A DNA stretch of 64,000 bases from an uncultured Aquimarina sp. (GTDB lineage Bacteria > Bacteroidota > Bacteroidia > Flavobacteriales > Flavobacteriaceae). Positions 9,357-18,570 of this stretch are shown piece by piece. The notes under the pieces are model-generated. The model searched no databases. It had not been told where the DNA came from and saw only the letters and a program-made list of their open reading frames with translations. The DNA lies in the NCBI RefSeq assembly GCF_947500065.1, contig NZ_CANMQT010000007.1:210553-274552 (forward strand), given 5' to 3'. Numbering within the stretch: the first letter of the stretch is position 1; every line of letters begins with the position of its first letter. Both the position numbers and the translations under genes were made by a program.

Positions 9357-9591
9357 AAAAGTAAATTTTTATCGGTAAAGGTAAACCTTGATCAGGTTTA
9401 CCCACCTTTTTGGTTTCTATAGCTTCCTTTATAAAGCAATTATAAAAAGAATGGGGCAAGGGATTACCGATAAAAATCGTGTAGTTTATTCTTATTGGTG
9501 ATGTTATTATTGAGTTAGCCTTCAATATACTCTTGCCCTCCTTTTATGTTGTGACTAACTATTGGAGTATAAATCTTGAAAAATTTTATTT
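9357..9591 (+). repeat. Conserved susC upstream element, copy 2 (with nested dyads)
   Basis: Homologous to 3015-3237. It contains a perfect 9-bp dyad GGTAAACCT / AGGTTTACC (9380-9388 and 9394-9402, loop TGATC). Around it is a perfect 13-bp outer inverted repeat TTTTTATCGGTAA / TTACCGATAAAAA (9366-9378 and 9464-9476). A third pairing, GGGGCAAG (9453-9460) with CTTGCCCT (9532-9539), matches the equivalent pairing in copy 1 despite sequence changes. The outer 13-bp arm is absent from copy 1. It may be an operator, a leader RNA or the site of an antisense transcript; the sequence does not decide. Confidence 0.75.
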
Positions 9592-12500
9592 ATGAAAGTA
9601 AATCGTTACAAATTGTTTGTACTGGTATTTTTTATATCAAGTATAGCACTAGCCCAACAAAGACCAATCTCGGGAACTGTTACAGACAGTAAGGGATTAC
9701 CATTGCCAGGAGTGAATATTATTATCAAAGACACAAATAGGGGAACACAAAGTGACTTTGATGGAGTATACACAATTGAAGCGGCAGATGGAGAAATTAT
9801 TATGTACTCTTATCTTGGTTTTATTACAAAGGAAATAAATGTATCGAATCAAAATGAAATAGATGTAATTCTCGAAGAGGATGTGAGTTCTCTAGAAGAA
9901 GTTGTAGTAGTAGGATTTGGTACGCAATCCAGAAGAAAAATTACAGCAAATATTGCTTCTATATCTTCGGATCAAATTAACGAAATTCCTACACCAAGTG
10001 TGCAAAGTACATTGACGGGAAAAGCCGCTGGTGTACAGGTAACACAATTGAATGGTAAAGTAGAAGGTGGTATAAAAGTGAGGGTTCGGGGAATCTCTAC
10101 GATATCATCATCTCAGGAACCTCTATATGTGGTAGATGGAATTCCTATTACCAATGCAGATGAATCTATTAATGATTCTCCTATCAATCCTCTTATTGCG
10201 TTAAATCCTAATGATATAGAATCTATAGATATTCTTAAAGATGCATCTTCGGCAGCGATTTATGGAGCAAGAGGTACTAATGGAGTAATCATTATTACCA
10301 CAAAGCAGGGAAAACGTGGAAAAACAAAAGTATCTCTTAATTCTTCTTATGGTGTTAGTAGTGCCACTAATACAAGGGATTGGCTAAATGCAGATCAGTA
10401 TGTCGAATTGATAACGGAATCAGCGTTGAATGTTGGTATTAGTCAGGCAGGGATCGAAGGACAGTTCGATTTTTATGCAAATGGTTTGGATTGGAGAACC
10501 GGAGAAGTGGATACCGATTGGCAGGAATTAGCTTTAGTAGATGGATCAGTACAAGATTTCGGAGTATCCGTTTCTGGAGGAAGTGAAAAGACAAGATTCT
10601 TTATGTCTACCGCTTATAACAATACTGATGGTATCGTAAGAGGAAATCAATTAGAAAGATATTCTTTTAGAACAAATATTGATCATAATCTTTCGGAGAA
10701 ATTTAGAGTAGGAACAAATTCGAGTATTTCTAAATCTATAATTGATAGGATTTCTAACGATAATGCTTTTGCAACACCACTTCAAGCGATTGCGCAAACA
10801 CCATTATCGCCGGCATATTTAGCTGATGGAGTTACTCCTAATAATAATACAACAGAATACTATAACTTTTTAACCGAAGAGTTTAATGGAAATTTTAAAA
10901 CAAATATTTGGAGAATTTTAGCAAATGTATATGCGGAATATCAGATTTTACCTGAACTGAATTTTAGATCAGAAATAGGATATGATCTCTTGTCACAGGT
11001 AGCAGAACGATTTTCTGGAAGCTTAACAGAATCAGCTTCAGTAGGTGGGTTTGGAACTACTAATACGGTTCAAACAGAAAAATATAACCTTAATAACTAC
11101 TTTACGTATAATAAGGTGTTTAATGATGTTTTTGATTTAGAAGGAACGTTAGGGATGAGTTATGAAGATAGTTTCAGAAGAGCACAGTTTAATCAAGGAC
11201 AAGGTTTTCCATCGGATGATCTACAAACATTAAACAGTGCAGCAGAGATTGTTGCAGGAGGATCTAGTCGTACCCGATTTAATTTCCTTTCTTATTTTGG
11301 TAGAGCTACGCTTTCTATAGCTGATAAATATTTATTAAAAGCAAGTTTGCGATATGATGGTTCATCACGATTTGGTGAAGAGAATCGATTCGGATGGTTT
11401 CCAGCCGCTTCCGCTGGATGGATTATTTCAGAGGAATCTTTTCTTAATAATTCAGCAGTAGTTTCACTATTAAAACTAAGAGGAAGTTGGGGGATTACGG
11501 GTAATGCTGGTATTGGAAACTTTGCTAGTTTAAGTTTATTCCAAGGATCACCTTATAACCAAAGAGCAGGATTAGCTCCGACTCAGCTAGGAAACCCAGC
11601 ACTTAAGTGGGAAAGAACTACTCAAGTAGATGTGGGACTAGATTTTGGTTTCCTAAATAATAGAATTTCTGGAGAAATAGATTATTATGTTAAGGATACA
11701 GAGGATCTGTTATTAAATGAACCAGTTCCAGGTACTTCAGGATTTCCTAATATTACCAGAAACGTAGGAGAAATGAAAAACACAGGATTTGAATTTATCA
11801 TAAATACAAAGAATATTGTTTCTCAGGATGGAAGTTGGAGTACATCGCTAAACTTTTCTACTATTGATAATGAAGTTACAAAACTTCCTGGAGGAGATAT
11901 TATTGCAGGAAGAAATATTGTAAGAGAAGGAGAAACTGTTTCATCCTTTTATGTAGTAGAATTTGCTGGAGCTGATCCAGCCAATGGAGATGCTTTGTTT
12001 ATAAGAAATACAGTCAATGCAGATGGTACTATCGATAGAAGCACTACCAATAATTTTAATGAAGCTGATAGAATTATTGCAGGCAGTCCATATCCTGATT
12101 TTATTGCCGGATTAACAAACAATGTTACTTATAAAGGGATTGATTTCTCCTTTACTTTTCAGGGAGAGTGGGGAGCTTCCATATATAACAATGGAGGACG
12201 ATTCCAGTCAGGAAATGCGAGATTTTTTGATAATCAAACAACAGATCAATTAAGAAGATGGCAACAACCTGGTGACATCACTGATGTGCCTCAAGCTCGA
12301 TTATTTAGTACCAATGGTCAGCAGGCTTCTACCCGATATCTGCAAGATTCAGATTTTATTAGATTAAGAAATCTAACCTTGGGATATACGATACCAAAGG
12401 ATGTAACCAAAAAGTTCTATATGGAGCGAGTAAGGATTTATTTTACAGGGTTTAATCTATTAACGTTTACAGATTACGATGGTTATGATCCAGAGTCTAC

Positions 12501-12600
12501 GGCAGATTTTAATGGAGATTCGAATATCCAAGTTGGTGAAACTTTTTATTCAGCTCCTCCAGCTAAGACATACACTTTAGGTATAAATATTGATTTTTAA
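9592..12600 (+). CDS. SusC/RagA-family TonB-linked outer-membrane receptor
   Basis: 1002 residues, complete. The signal peptide ends IALAQ at about residue 21. It is followed by the carboxypeptidase-regulatory-like domain ('GLPLPGVNIIIKDT ... SDFDGVYTI'), the TonB-box-like 'LEEVVVVGFGTQ', a plug with 'EPLYVVDGIPI' and 'SIDILKDASSAAIYGARGTNGVIIITTK', and a barrel ending GINIDF. The first 30 residues are nearly the same as in the SusC at 3238, and the upstream DNA is also homologous, whereas the barrel is closer to the partial SusC at the window start. Likely transport of an alpha-glucan, inferred from the adjacent convergent amylase. Confidence 0.96.
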   Translation: MKVNRYKLFVLVFFISSIALAQQRPISGTVTDSKGLPLPGVNIIIKDTNRGTQSDFDGVYTIEAADGEIIMYSYLGFITKEINVSNQNEIDVILEEDVSSLEEVVVVGFGTQSRRKITANIASISSDQINEIPTPSVQSTLTGKAAGVQVTQLNGKVEGGIKVRVRGISTISSSQEPLYVVDGIPITNADESINDSPINPLIALNPNDIESIDILKDASSAAIYGARGTNGVIIITTKQGKRGKTKVSLNSSYGVSSATNTRDWLNADQYVELITESALNVGISQAGIEGQFDFYANGLDWRTGEVDTDWQELALVDGSVQDFGVSVSGGSEKTRFFMSTAYNNTDGIVRGNQLERYSFRTNIDHNLSEKFRVGTNSSISKSIIDRISNDNAFATPLQAIAQTPLSPAYLADGVTPNNNTTEYYNFLTEEFNGNFKTNIWRILANVYAEYQILPELNFRSEIGYDLLSQVAERFSGSLTESASVGGFGTTNTVQTEKYNLNNYFTYNKVFNDVFDLEGTLGMSYEDSFRRAQFNQGQGFPSDDLQTLNSAAEIVAGGSSRTRFNFLSYFGRATLSIADKYLLKASLRYDGSSRFGEENRFGWFPAASAGWIISEESFLNNSAVVSLLKLRGSWGITGNAGIGNFASLSLFQGSPYNQRAGLAPTQLGNPALKWERTTQVDVGLDFGFLNNRISGEIDYYVKDTEDLLLNEPVPGTSGFPNITRNVGEMKNTGFEFIINTKNIVSQDGSWSTSLNFSTIDNEVTKLPGGDIIAGRNIVREGETVSSFYVVEFAGADPANGDALFIRNTVNADGTIDRSTTNNFNEADRIIAGSPYPDFIAGLTNNVTYKGIDFSFTFQGEWGASIYNNGGRFQSGNARFFDNQTTDQLRRWQQPGDITDVPQARLFSTNGQQASTRYLQDSDFIRLRNLTLGYTIPKDVTKKFYMERVRIYFTGFNLLTFTDYDGYDPESTADFNGDSNIQVGETFYSAPPAKTYTLGINIDF

Positions 12601-12613
12601 AAAACACATTGAT

Positions 12614-13975
12614 ATGAAAACATTAAATTATATAATACTGACATTACTTTTGATAGCAGTTTCAATTGTCGGATGTGAAGATAATCTGGAATTAGAACCT
12701 GAACAAAGTTTATTGCCAGAGGTAGCAGTATCTAATCCAGCAAATGTGCAGAACATATTGACAGGTATTTATGATGAAGCCGCACAGATTGTATCCTATG
12801 GAGGACAAATAAATTTAGCATCAGAACTGTTAGCAAACGACACAGATCTTTCCTGGAATGGAACTTTTGAACAACCAGCTCAATTAGTAGAGAAACAATT
12901 GGTTCCTGATAACACATTTGTGAGAGATTATTGGTTAAATGCATACGAGGTTAATAATCAGGCAAATATAGTTTTGGCAAACCTAGATGTGTTTGAAGAT
13001 CAAACTGAACGTGATAGAGTAGAAGGAGAAGCTAAATTTCTTCGAGCTTTAGCATATTTTGATCTTGCACGATTATTTGGTCAATCCTATGAAGCTACAG
13101 GCGGAAATGCTCAACTTGCAGCTCCGATTGTACTTGATGCGGTATTAAATCCAAATGATATTACATCTCCTTCTAGAAATACTGTAGAAGAGGTATATAC
13201 TCAGGTGGTTGCTGATCTCCAGGATGCGAATAATTTATTACCTGATGCTAATGGCATATTTGCGGATAAATACGCTGCTCAAGCACTTTTGGCGAGAGTT
13301 TATTTACAGCAAGGTAATTATGCCGGAGCCAGAGATGCTGCAGATGATGTATTACAAAATAGTGGTCATTCATTAACAGCGACGTATGGCGGAGCGTTTA
13401 ATAATGATGGAAATTCTAGTGAAGATATTTTTGCGTGGCAGATTACTAGTCAGGATGGTGTGAATGAAATGAATACTTTCTGGGCAGGAAGCGATTTTGG
13501 AGGCAGATCTGGTAATCCAGATGTTTCTATAAACGGATCGTTTTTCGATATTTTTGATGATGTTAATGATGAAAGATCTCAGTTTTTCTATAATACCTCA
13601 GGAGGTACGGCTACAACAAAATGGCAATCTCAATTTGCTAATATTCCTTTTTTACGTATTGCAGAAATGCATTTAATTAGAGCAGAAGCGAATTTTAGGT
13701 TAACGACAACTACTGGACTAGACCCATTAGTAGAAATTAATGCGCTTAGAGGAAGATCCAATGCCGCAGCCCTTGGTGCAATTACTTTGCAGGATATAAT
13801 TGACGAGCGTAAAAGAGAACTTGCATTCGAAGGTTTTGCATTGCATGATATAAAACGATTGCAAGGTACTGTTGGAACATTGAATTATGATGATGATTTT
13901 TTAGTGATGCCAGTTCCTCAGAGAGAACGAGATGCAAATCCTAATTTGATGCAAAATCCAGGTTACGGAAATTAA
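12614..13975 (+). CDS. SusD/RagB-family surface glycan-binding lipoprotein
   Basis: 453 residues from the ATG at 12614. The frame is open to an ATG at 12590 that overlaps the SusC stop, but the 12614 start gives a clean lipoprotein signal 'LLLIAVSIVGC' (Cys21). The mature protein begins CEDNLELEPEQ. SusD signatures are 'EAKFLRALAYFDLARLFGQSY', a TPR-like core, 'ADKYAAQALLARVYLQQGNY', 'IIDERKRELAFEGFALHDIKRL' and the terminal 'NLMQNPGYGN'. It lies 13 bases behind SusC, so they form one transcript. The helical core resembles that of the SusD at 1191, consistent with duplication of a SusCD cassette. Confidence 0.95.
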   Translation: MKTLNYIILTLLLIAVSIVGCEDNLELEPEQSLLPEVAVSNPANVQNILTGIYDEAAQIVSYGGQINLASELLANDTDLSWNGTFEQPAQLVEKQLVPDNTFVRDYWLNAYEVNNQANIVLANLDVFEDQTERDRVEGEAKFLRALAYFDLARLFGQSYEATGGNAQLAAPIVLDAVLNPNDITSPSRNTVEEVYTQVVADLQDANNLLPDANGIFADKYAAQALLARVYLQQGNYAGARDAADDVLQNSGHSLTATYGGAFNNDGNSSEDIFAWQITSQDGVNEMNTFWAGSDFGGRSGNPDVSINGSFFDIFDDVNDERSQFFYNTSGGTATTKWQSQFANIPFLRIAEMHLIRAEANFRLTTTTGLDPLVEINALRGRSNAAALGAITLQDIIDERKRELAFEGFALHDIKRLQGTVGTLNYDDDFLVMPVPQRERDANPNLMQNPGYGN

Positions 13976-14000
13976 TTGTTGAGTTTTTTATACTTTTCTT

Positions 14001-14081
14001 AAACTGCCTGGAATGGGATTAGATTTCATCTTGTAGAGTGGAATGAATATAATCATATTAAGAGATTTTTTCAGGCAGTTT
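14001..14081 (+). terminator. Long-armed inverted repeat after third susD, possible terminator
   Basis: AAACTGCCTG (14001-14010) and CAGGCAGTTT (14072-14081) are exact reverse complements, separated by 61 bases, and the second arm ends in TTT. It lies 25 bases after the susD stop. The large apical region makes it atypical for a simple terminator. Confidence 0.45.
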
Positions 14082-14131
14082 TAATCTATTGAAAACAATG
14101 TAGGGTTTTATCACACATCCTTTTCATACCC

Positions 14132-14173
14132 AAAAAAATTCCCCGCTTGAATATCATTTTCAAGCGGGGAATT
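14132..14173 (-). terminator. Rho-independent terminator of the amylase gene
   Basis: Perfect 15-bp stem (14137-14151 with 14159-14173; the core is TTCCCCGCTTGAA on the + strand) and a seven-base loop. On the - strand it is followed by seven T. It is 33 bases past the amylase stop codon, and the symmetry may also stop + strand transcripts. Confidence 0.9.
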
Positions 14174-14206
14174 ATGTTTTTCATGAATGTTTTCTGATAC
14201 TATATC

Positions 14207-17200
14207 CTATTGCTTCAGGATTTTTCTTGTAGAGGATTTACCATCGATAGTGATTTTACAGAAATAAATTCCACTTGCCAATGATCTTTCTCCTAATTCA
14301 TATTGATGCGCTCCTGAGTTAACCTTTTTATTAACGATAATTTGGGATGCTCCATAAACATTAATAAGCTCAATTCTAAGATCGCTCGTGGCTTTTGTAA
14401 TGTATAATTGTAATACAGAGTTCTCTGTTATAGGGTTAGGGAATACCTTAATACTTTTATCAGAAATTTCTTCTTCCGAAATAGTATCATCTGACCTGAC
14501 AGTGTCAGGCTTTTGATCGTACCAAGTGCCATTATAATACCATCCCTCTTGACATCTATTAAGATCAGATGTTTGCGAAGCTCCATTGTTACTAAAGATG
14601 ATATTAGCACAAGAGGTATTAGATAAGGTATATCGATACCAACCATTTGTATCAATTTCCATAGATTCTCCTGGCCAGGAAGTTGTTAACCCTGATGGAG
14701 TAGTATTCCAAAAATAAATGACAGGAGATGTGTAAGAATCAGATTTAAAATAAACTGTGAGATCTTGATTTTGATTTTCCTCAGGATTAGTATCGTACCA
14801 AACTCCGTTATAATACCATCCATCACCGCATCTTTGAAGATCTGCAGTTTGGTTATTTCCATTGTTACTAAAGATTAGATTGGCACAATTAACCGTATTA
14901 ATAGTAAATGAAAACCAACCATTACCCATATCCGTCATGTTATTTCCAGGCCAAGCAGTAGTGATTTCAACCGGAGTAGTATTCCAATAATAGATATTAG
15001 GATTGGTCAACGTTCCTTTGTAATAAATTGTCATGGAATTAGTTGCTGTAGAAAAAGTGAATGGGCCACTAATCACTTCTGACGATAATCCTTCTGCGTC
15101 ATATGCAATAGCTTTTATAGTAGTATCTGATGTAATAGCTATTGATGAGGTATATCTAATAGAGGAAGTATTGGGCTCATTTCCATTAAGCGTATAATAA
15201 ATTTCAATTCCTTGAGGAGAATTATCAGTTGCACTTAAGGATACGGTTACAGTTTCTCCTTCTGTAAAAGATCCGCCTTCTGGAGACATAGATAGTGTAG
15301 GAGGAGTGTTTTCTGTATTTCTTGGATCAGTATCATACCAAGTTCCATTATCATACCATCCATCTCTATTTCTGGTTAAGTCATCTGTTTTAGCACCGCC
15401 ATTATCATTAAAAAGTAGATTTGTGCTTTGAACTCCTTCAAAAATATATTCATACCATTCAGAGTTATCAATCTGACTCATTTGAGGTCCGGGCCAATTA
15501 CTAGGTGGTAAAACATCAGGTGATTCATCCCAGTAATGCACATTAACTTGTGACCAAGAAGATGGTTTTTTGAAATAAATATGTAAGCCTTCTATTGGAC
15601 CGATTTGATAGTTTTTCGTAACTATATCAGATGCAGTGCCATCTTTATCAAAAGCAATTGCTTTGATAGTAATAGATTCTGTGATAGTAAATGAACTAGT
15701 ATATTGAGAGCTGGAAGTACTTGGGTTAGATCCATCCATAGTATAGTAAATACTGTAAGGGGCTCCAGCACCACCAACACCTTCCATAGTAACTTGGATT
15801 GGATTTTCTGAACTTGTGGTGTTTGGATTAATAATTACAACAGGATTGCTTGGACCATTAACACAGTTCTCAAAGAATCCTCCTCCACAGCCGCCAATAA
15901 GACCCGGTCCATTCAATACATAAATTCCGGCAGATCCAGATGTTACCGTAAAGTTTAATACACCATTTTGCGCTGCAATTTCACGGCCAGTTACGGCATC
16001 TCTATATAATCCATTGGTCATTCCTGAAATACTAAAGGATGCATTTCCGTCTTTGGCTAGTCCTACAGCAACTTCACTACCTTGATGCACTCTGCGATAA
16101 GAAACGGCATTTCCAGGAGCCTCTTTCCAGTCCCAACTTCCTTTTTGTAAAGCGGGAACTGCTTTTCTGATTGCATTCAGTTTTTTTATATGTTGGTATA
16201 TTCTGTGGTTTGGAGCTTGATCCATAACATCCCCATAATAGGCTCTTCCGGTTTCATTGATGGATTTTTCAATCCCTGATGCGTCATGGATATCATTAAA
16301 CTCACCAGCTTTAAATCGCATTTCCGTTCCATAATATACCGTTGGAATTCCTCTCCAAGTGAACATGAAATTCATACACGCTGCCAAGTTTTCATCAGAC
16401 CCTCCATAACGTCGATTCCAATCATTATTAGGACCGAAATCATGATTATCCAACCAGGTTACCAGTGTCGAAGGATCACTATATAAATTATCATATCTGG
16501 CAGCAGCTTTTACAGTAGGAAAAGATTGTCCTTCCTCAAATGTACCATGAAAAGTAGCTTCTCCAAAGAAATCTATTACTGCAAGATCTAAAGGTGCAGA
16601 ATTATTAACAGCTCCTCTCCAGGTATAATAATGAGGGTTGGTTTCCTCTACAGGATGCAATTCATGACGTTTTTGAGCTACTTCTCCAAAAATAAATAAA
16701 TCAGGGTTTATGGCTTTAAAGGCATCATAGAAATAAATAATATCCTCTCTACTCATATGTTTTACTGTATCCCAACGGAAGGCATCTACTCCCATATTGA
16801 TATAAGTAGCATATGCATTAACAAGATAATCTCTAACAACTTGACTTTCTGTATTGAGATCTGGAGTATCACCTGCTAATGCTCGGTTTTGCAAATTTTC
16901 TACATCGTCAAAACCTTGTGCGAAACCGTTTCCAGAATGATGATACCAATCCGGATCAGAAGTATCGACATAACTTTCTTTCCCTGGAAAATTATGCTGA
17001 GATAAATCTTGATTATAAGGAGGAGGCATTTTTGCTAAATTCGCTCTACTCCATATTAATCCATCGTCTGGATTAGGAGTTAAACCATCATATTCCCAAT
17101 TGGGATTGTCTGGTGCAAACCAGGGTTTGGTTGGATCTGTATTGTATTTTATTTCGGCTACATCCTTTATTCCAAAGCGACCCGCATGATTCGTAACTAC

Positions 17201-17656
17201 ATCCAATACAATTTTCATATCACGTGCATGGATTTCGTTAATTAAATCTTGAAATGTAGCTCCAGGAGACTCTAAACGTGGATCAACCTTAGTGAAATCC
17301 CAAGCGTGATATCCGTGGTAATCTAAAGGACTACGATTATGTACTATGGGTGTAATCCAAATTGCTGTAAAACCGAGATCTTTTATATAATCTAGTTTTT
17401 GAATTAATCCTTTAAAATCTCCTTTCCAGGTTACATCATCAGAATCAGTAATGGTTGGATTGATTTCAGGATCAGGGTTGTAAGATGACCATTCTGTAGG
17501 AGCGTTATTGCTAGAATCTCCATCAAAGAAACGAGTGGTCATTAAAAAATAAATGGTTTCTTCTCTGAAATCTGTTTGTGCAGTTACTATATAGGAATTT
17601 AGTAATAGACTCCATAGACAAAGTATGCCTAGGAGTTTAGGTAATGAGTTTTTCAT
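14207..17656 (-). CDS. Secreted multi-modular GH13 alpha-amylase with CBM26-like modules and T9SS sorting domain
   Basis: 1149 residues. A signal peptide (about 1-26, ending VTAQ) precedes a GH13 catalytic domain (about 30-585) with all conserved regions visible: DVVTNHAG (152-159), FRWDTVKH (nucleophile Asp296), FIFGEVA (acid/base Glu325) and DNHD (Asp406). After a Gly/Cys-rich linker come a chitobiase/hexosaminidase C-terminal-like domain (about 608-685), a CBM26-like starch-binding module (690-775), a second C-terminal-like domain (783-867) and two more CBM26-like modules (875-957, 966-1048). Each CBM26-like module carries WPG and DGWYxNGxWYD-type motifs. The final ~80 residues from 'VFPNP' are a type A T9SS sorting domain, so the enzyme is probably secreted or surface-anchored. 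It hydrolyses alpha-1,4-glucans and sits convergent to three susCD pairs. Confidence 0.95.
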   Translation of the reverse strand: MKNSLPKLLGILCLWSLLLNSYIVTAQTDFREETIYFLMTTRFFDGDSSNNAPTEWSSYNPDPEINPTITDSDDVTWKGDFKGLIQKLDYIKDLGFTAIWITPIVHNRSPLDYHGYHAWDFTKVDPRLESPGATFQDLINEIHARDMKIVLDVVTNHAGRFGIKDVAEIKYNTDPTKPWFAPDNPNWEYDGLTPNPDDGLIWSRANLAKMPPPYNQDLSQHNFPGKESYVDTSDPDWYHHSGNGFAQGFDDVENLQNRALAGDTPDLNTESQVVRDYLVNAYATYINMGVDAFRWDTVKHMSREDIIYFYDAFKAINPDLFIFGEVAQKRHELHPVEETNPHYYTWRGAVNNSAPLDLAVIDFFGEATFHGTFEEGQSFPTVKAAARYDNLYSDPSTLVTWLDNHDFGPNNDWNRRYGGSDENLAACMNFMFTWRGIPTVYYGTEMRFKAGEFNDIHDASGIEKSINETGRAYYGDVMDQAPNHRIYQHIKKLNAIRKAVPALQKGSWDWKEAPGNAVSYRRVHQGSEVAVGLAKDGNASFSISGMTNGLYRDAVTGREIAAQNGVLNFTVTSGSAGIYVLNGPGLIGGCGGGFFENCVNGPSNPVVIINPNTTSSENPIQVTMEGVGGAGAPYSIYYTMDGSNPSTSSSQYTSSFTITESITIKAIAFDKDGTASDIVTKNYQIGPIEGLHIYFKKPSSWSQVNVHYWDESPDVLPPSNWPGPQMSQIDNSEWYEYIFEGVQSTNLLFNDNGGAKTDDLTRNRDGWYDNGTWYDTDPRNTENTPPTLSMSPEGGSFTEGETVTVSLSATDNSPQGIEIYYTLNGNEPNTSSIRYTSSIAITSDTTIKAIAYDAEGLSSEVISGPFTFSTATNSMTIYYKGTLTNPNIYYWNTTPVEITTAWPGNNMTDMGNGWFSFTINTVNCANLIFSNNGNNQTADLQRCGDGWYYNGVWYDTNPEENQNQDLTVYFKSDSYTSPVIYFWNTTPSGLTTSWPGESMEIDTNGWYRYTLSNTSCANIIFSNNGASQTSDLNRCQEGWYYNGTWYDQKPDTVRSDDTISEEEISDKSIKVFPNPITENSVLQLYITKATSDLRIELINVYGASQIIVNKKVNSGAHQYELGERSLASGIYFCKITIDGKSSTRKILKQ

Positions 17657-17841
17657 GAATTTTAGTGTTTGAATTGTGTCTTGTGTGATTTTTTTTCCTT
17701 CTCTAAGAAGTTAGTGTCTAAGTTGTCATATTCGAATAAAAATTTATAAATTATTAATACAATCTTATTTTTTTAATAACAAATAAGATGAATAAGCAAT
17801 TTAGGGTAATAATTATTCACTAAAGCGATAGCTTAGTTACT

Positions 17842-17853
17842 CAAACGTTTTCG
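17842..17853. promoter_or_regulatory. Candidate LacI-type operator upstream of amylase
   Basis: CAAACGTTTTCG contains the perfect 8-base palindrome AAACGTTT, which resembles the centre of LacI/CcpA-type operators used in starch regulons. It is about 185 bases upstream of the amylase start. I did not see the same site in front of the SusC genes and no LacI regulator is in the window, so this is weak. Confidence 0.25.
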
Positions 17854-17927
17854 TGTTGATAACATTTTGTTTAGTAGTTTTTTAGAGTAGTGATAGATCC
17901 GAATTCTTAGCGAATGTATTACAGAAA

Positions 17928-18554
17928 CTATTTTCTAAAGATGATGAGTTTTTTGGATATAATTACTTCACTGAAGCCATAGTGATCCTTAATCCAATTC
18001 AATGTGTTTTTAGAGTAAAAGAATACATGAGTAGCATCATTCTTGTACCACCAAGAATTAAAATCGATTGAAGTGTCGTAAAGATATGTCTTACAGTATA
18101 AGCTTCCATTTTCGCGCAATAATGAATGTAATAATTTGAATTCTTTATTAGGGTGATAAAAGTGTTCCATTACTTCGCAGCAGGCTATATAGTCATATGT
18201 TCTATGTAATGCTTTTGAATTTGGATCAAAAAATGGATCGTATGTATGAATCACATATCCTAGATTTCTTAACATTGTAGTGATAACAGGAGCGCTACCA
18301 CTACCAAAATCTAATCCTTGATGGTTTTCACCATAATTTTTTACTATTGCGTTAACTATCGGAGATACAAAATTTTGATACCCCAAATCTGTAATATCAT
18401 TGTTATGTGTTTCATATCTTTTTCTTTCTTTATCATTAGAAAGAAAATAAGTTGGATGCAACGAAATACCATCACAATTAGAGCAATGGTGGTAAGCTCT
18501 TTTTTTTATAACGGAAAATTCTGTAGTTCCAGAACCACAAAGAGCACAATCCAT
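17928..18554 (-). CDS. Class I SAM-dependent methyltransferase with N-terminal zinc-ribbon
   Basis: 208 residues. The N-terminus has two CxxC pairs (Cys3/Cys6 and Cys24/Cys27), a likely zinc ribbon. This is followed by a Methyltransf_23-type Rossmann fold with SAM motif I 'GLDFGSGSAPV' near 79-89, 'YDYIACCEVMEHF' and 'HSLLRENGSLYCKT'. The last part contains 'WWYKNDATHVFFYS'. The substrate is unknown. It starts 16 bases after the stop of the DUF349 gene, so both are probably transcribed together, although I see no functional link. Confidence 0.85.
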   Translation of the reverse strand: MDCALCGSGTTEFSVIKKRAYHHCSNCDGISLHPTYFLSNDKERKRYETHNNDITDLGYQNFVSPIVNAIVKNYGENHQGLDFGSGSAPVITTMLRNLGYVIHTYDPFFDPNSKALHRTYDYIACCEVMEHFYHPNKEFKLLHSLLRENGSLYCKTYLYDTSIDFNSWWYKNDATHVFFYSKNTLNWIKDHYGFSEVIISKKLIIFRK

Positions 18555-18570
18555 ATAAGTAATAGGTATG

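Larger units (their letters stand above)
9059..9591. other. Gene-free interval before third SusC
   Basis: Of these 533 bases, the first 130 hold the operon terminator and the last 235 hold copy 2 of the conserved susC upstream element. An open frame of 72 codons on the - strand (9307-9525) overlaps the element but has stops and frame changes in copy 1, so I do not treat it as a gene. Confidence 0.7.

Noticed and set aside
9307..9525. A 72-codon open frame on the - strand within the conserved upstream element, with a partly similar reading in copy 1
   Set aside because: The homologous DNA in copy 1 has an early stop and needs a frame change, and the base changes do not favour third codon positions. 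Conservation looks like that of a non-coding element.
14137..14173. The very strong hairpin as a mobile-element end
   Set aside because: No second copy, no transposase and no target duplication nearby; it is correctly placed as the amylase terminator.
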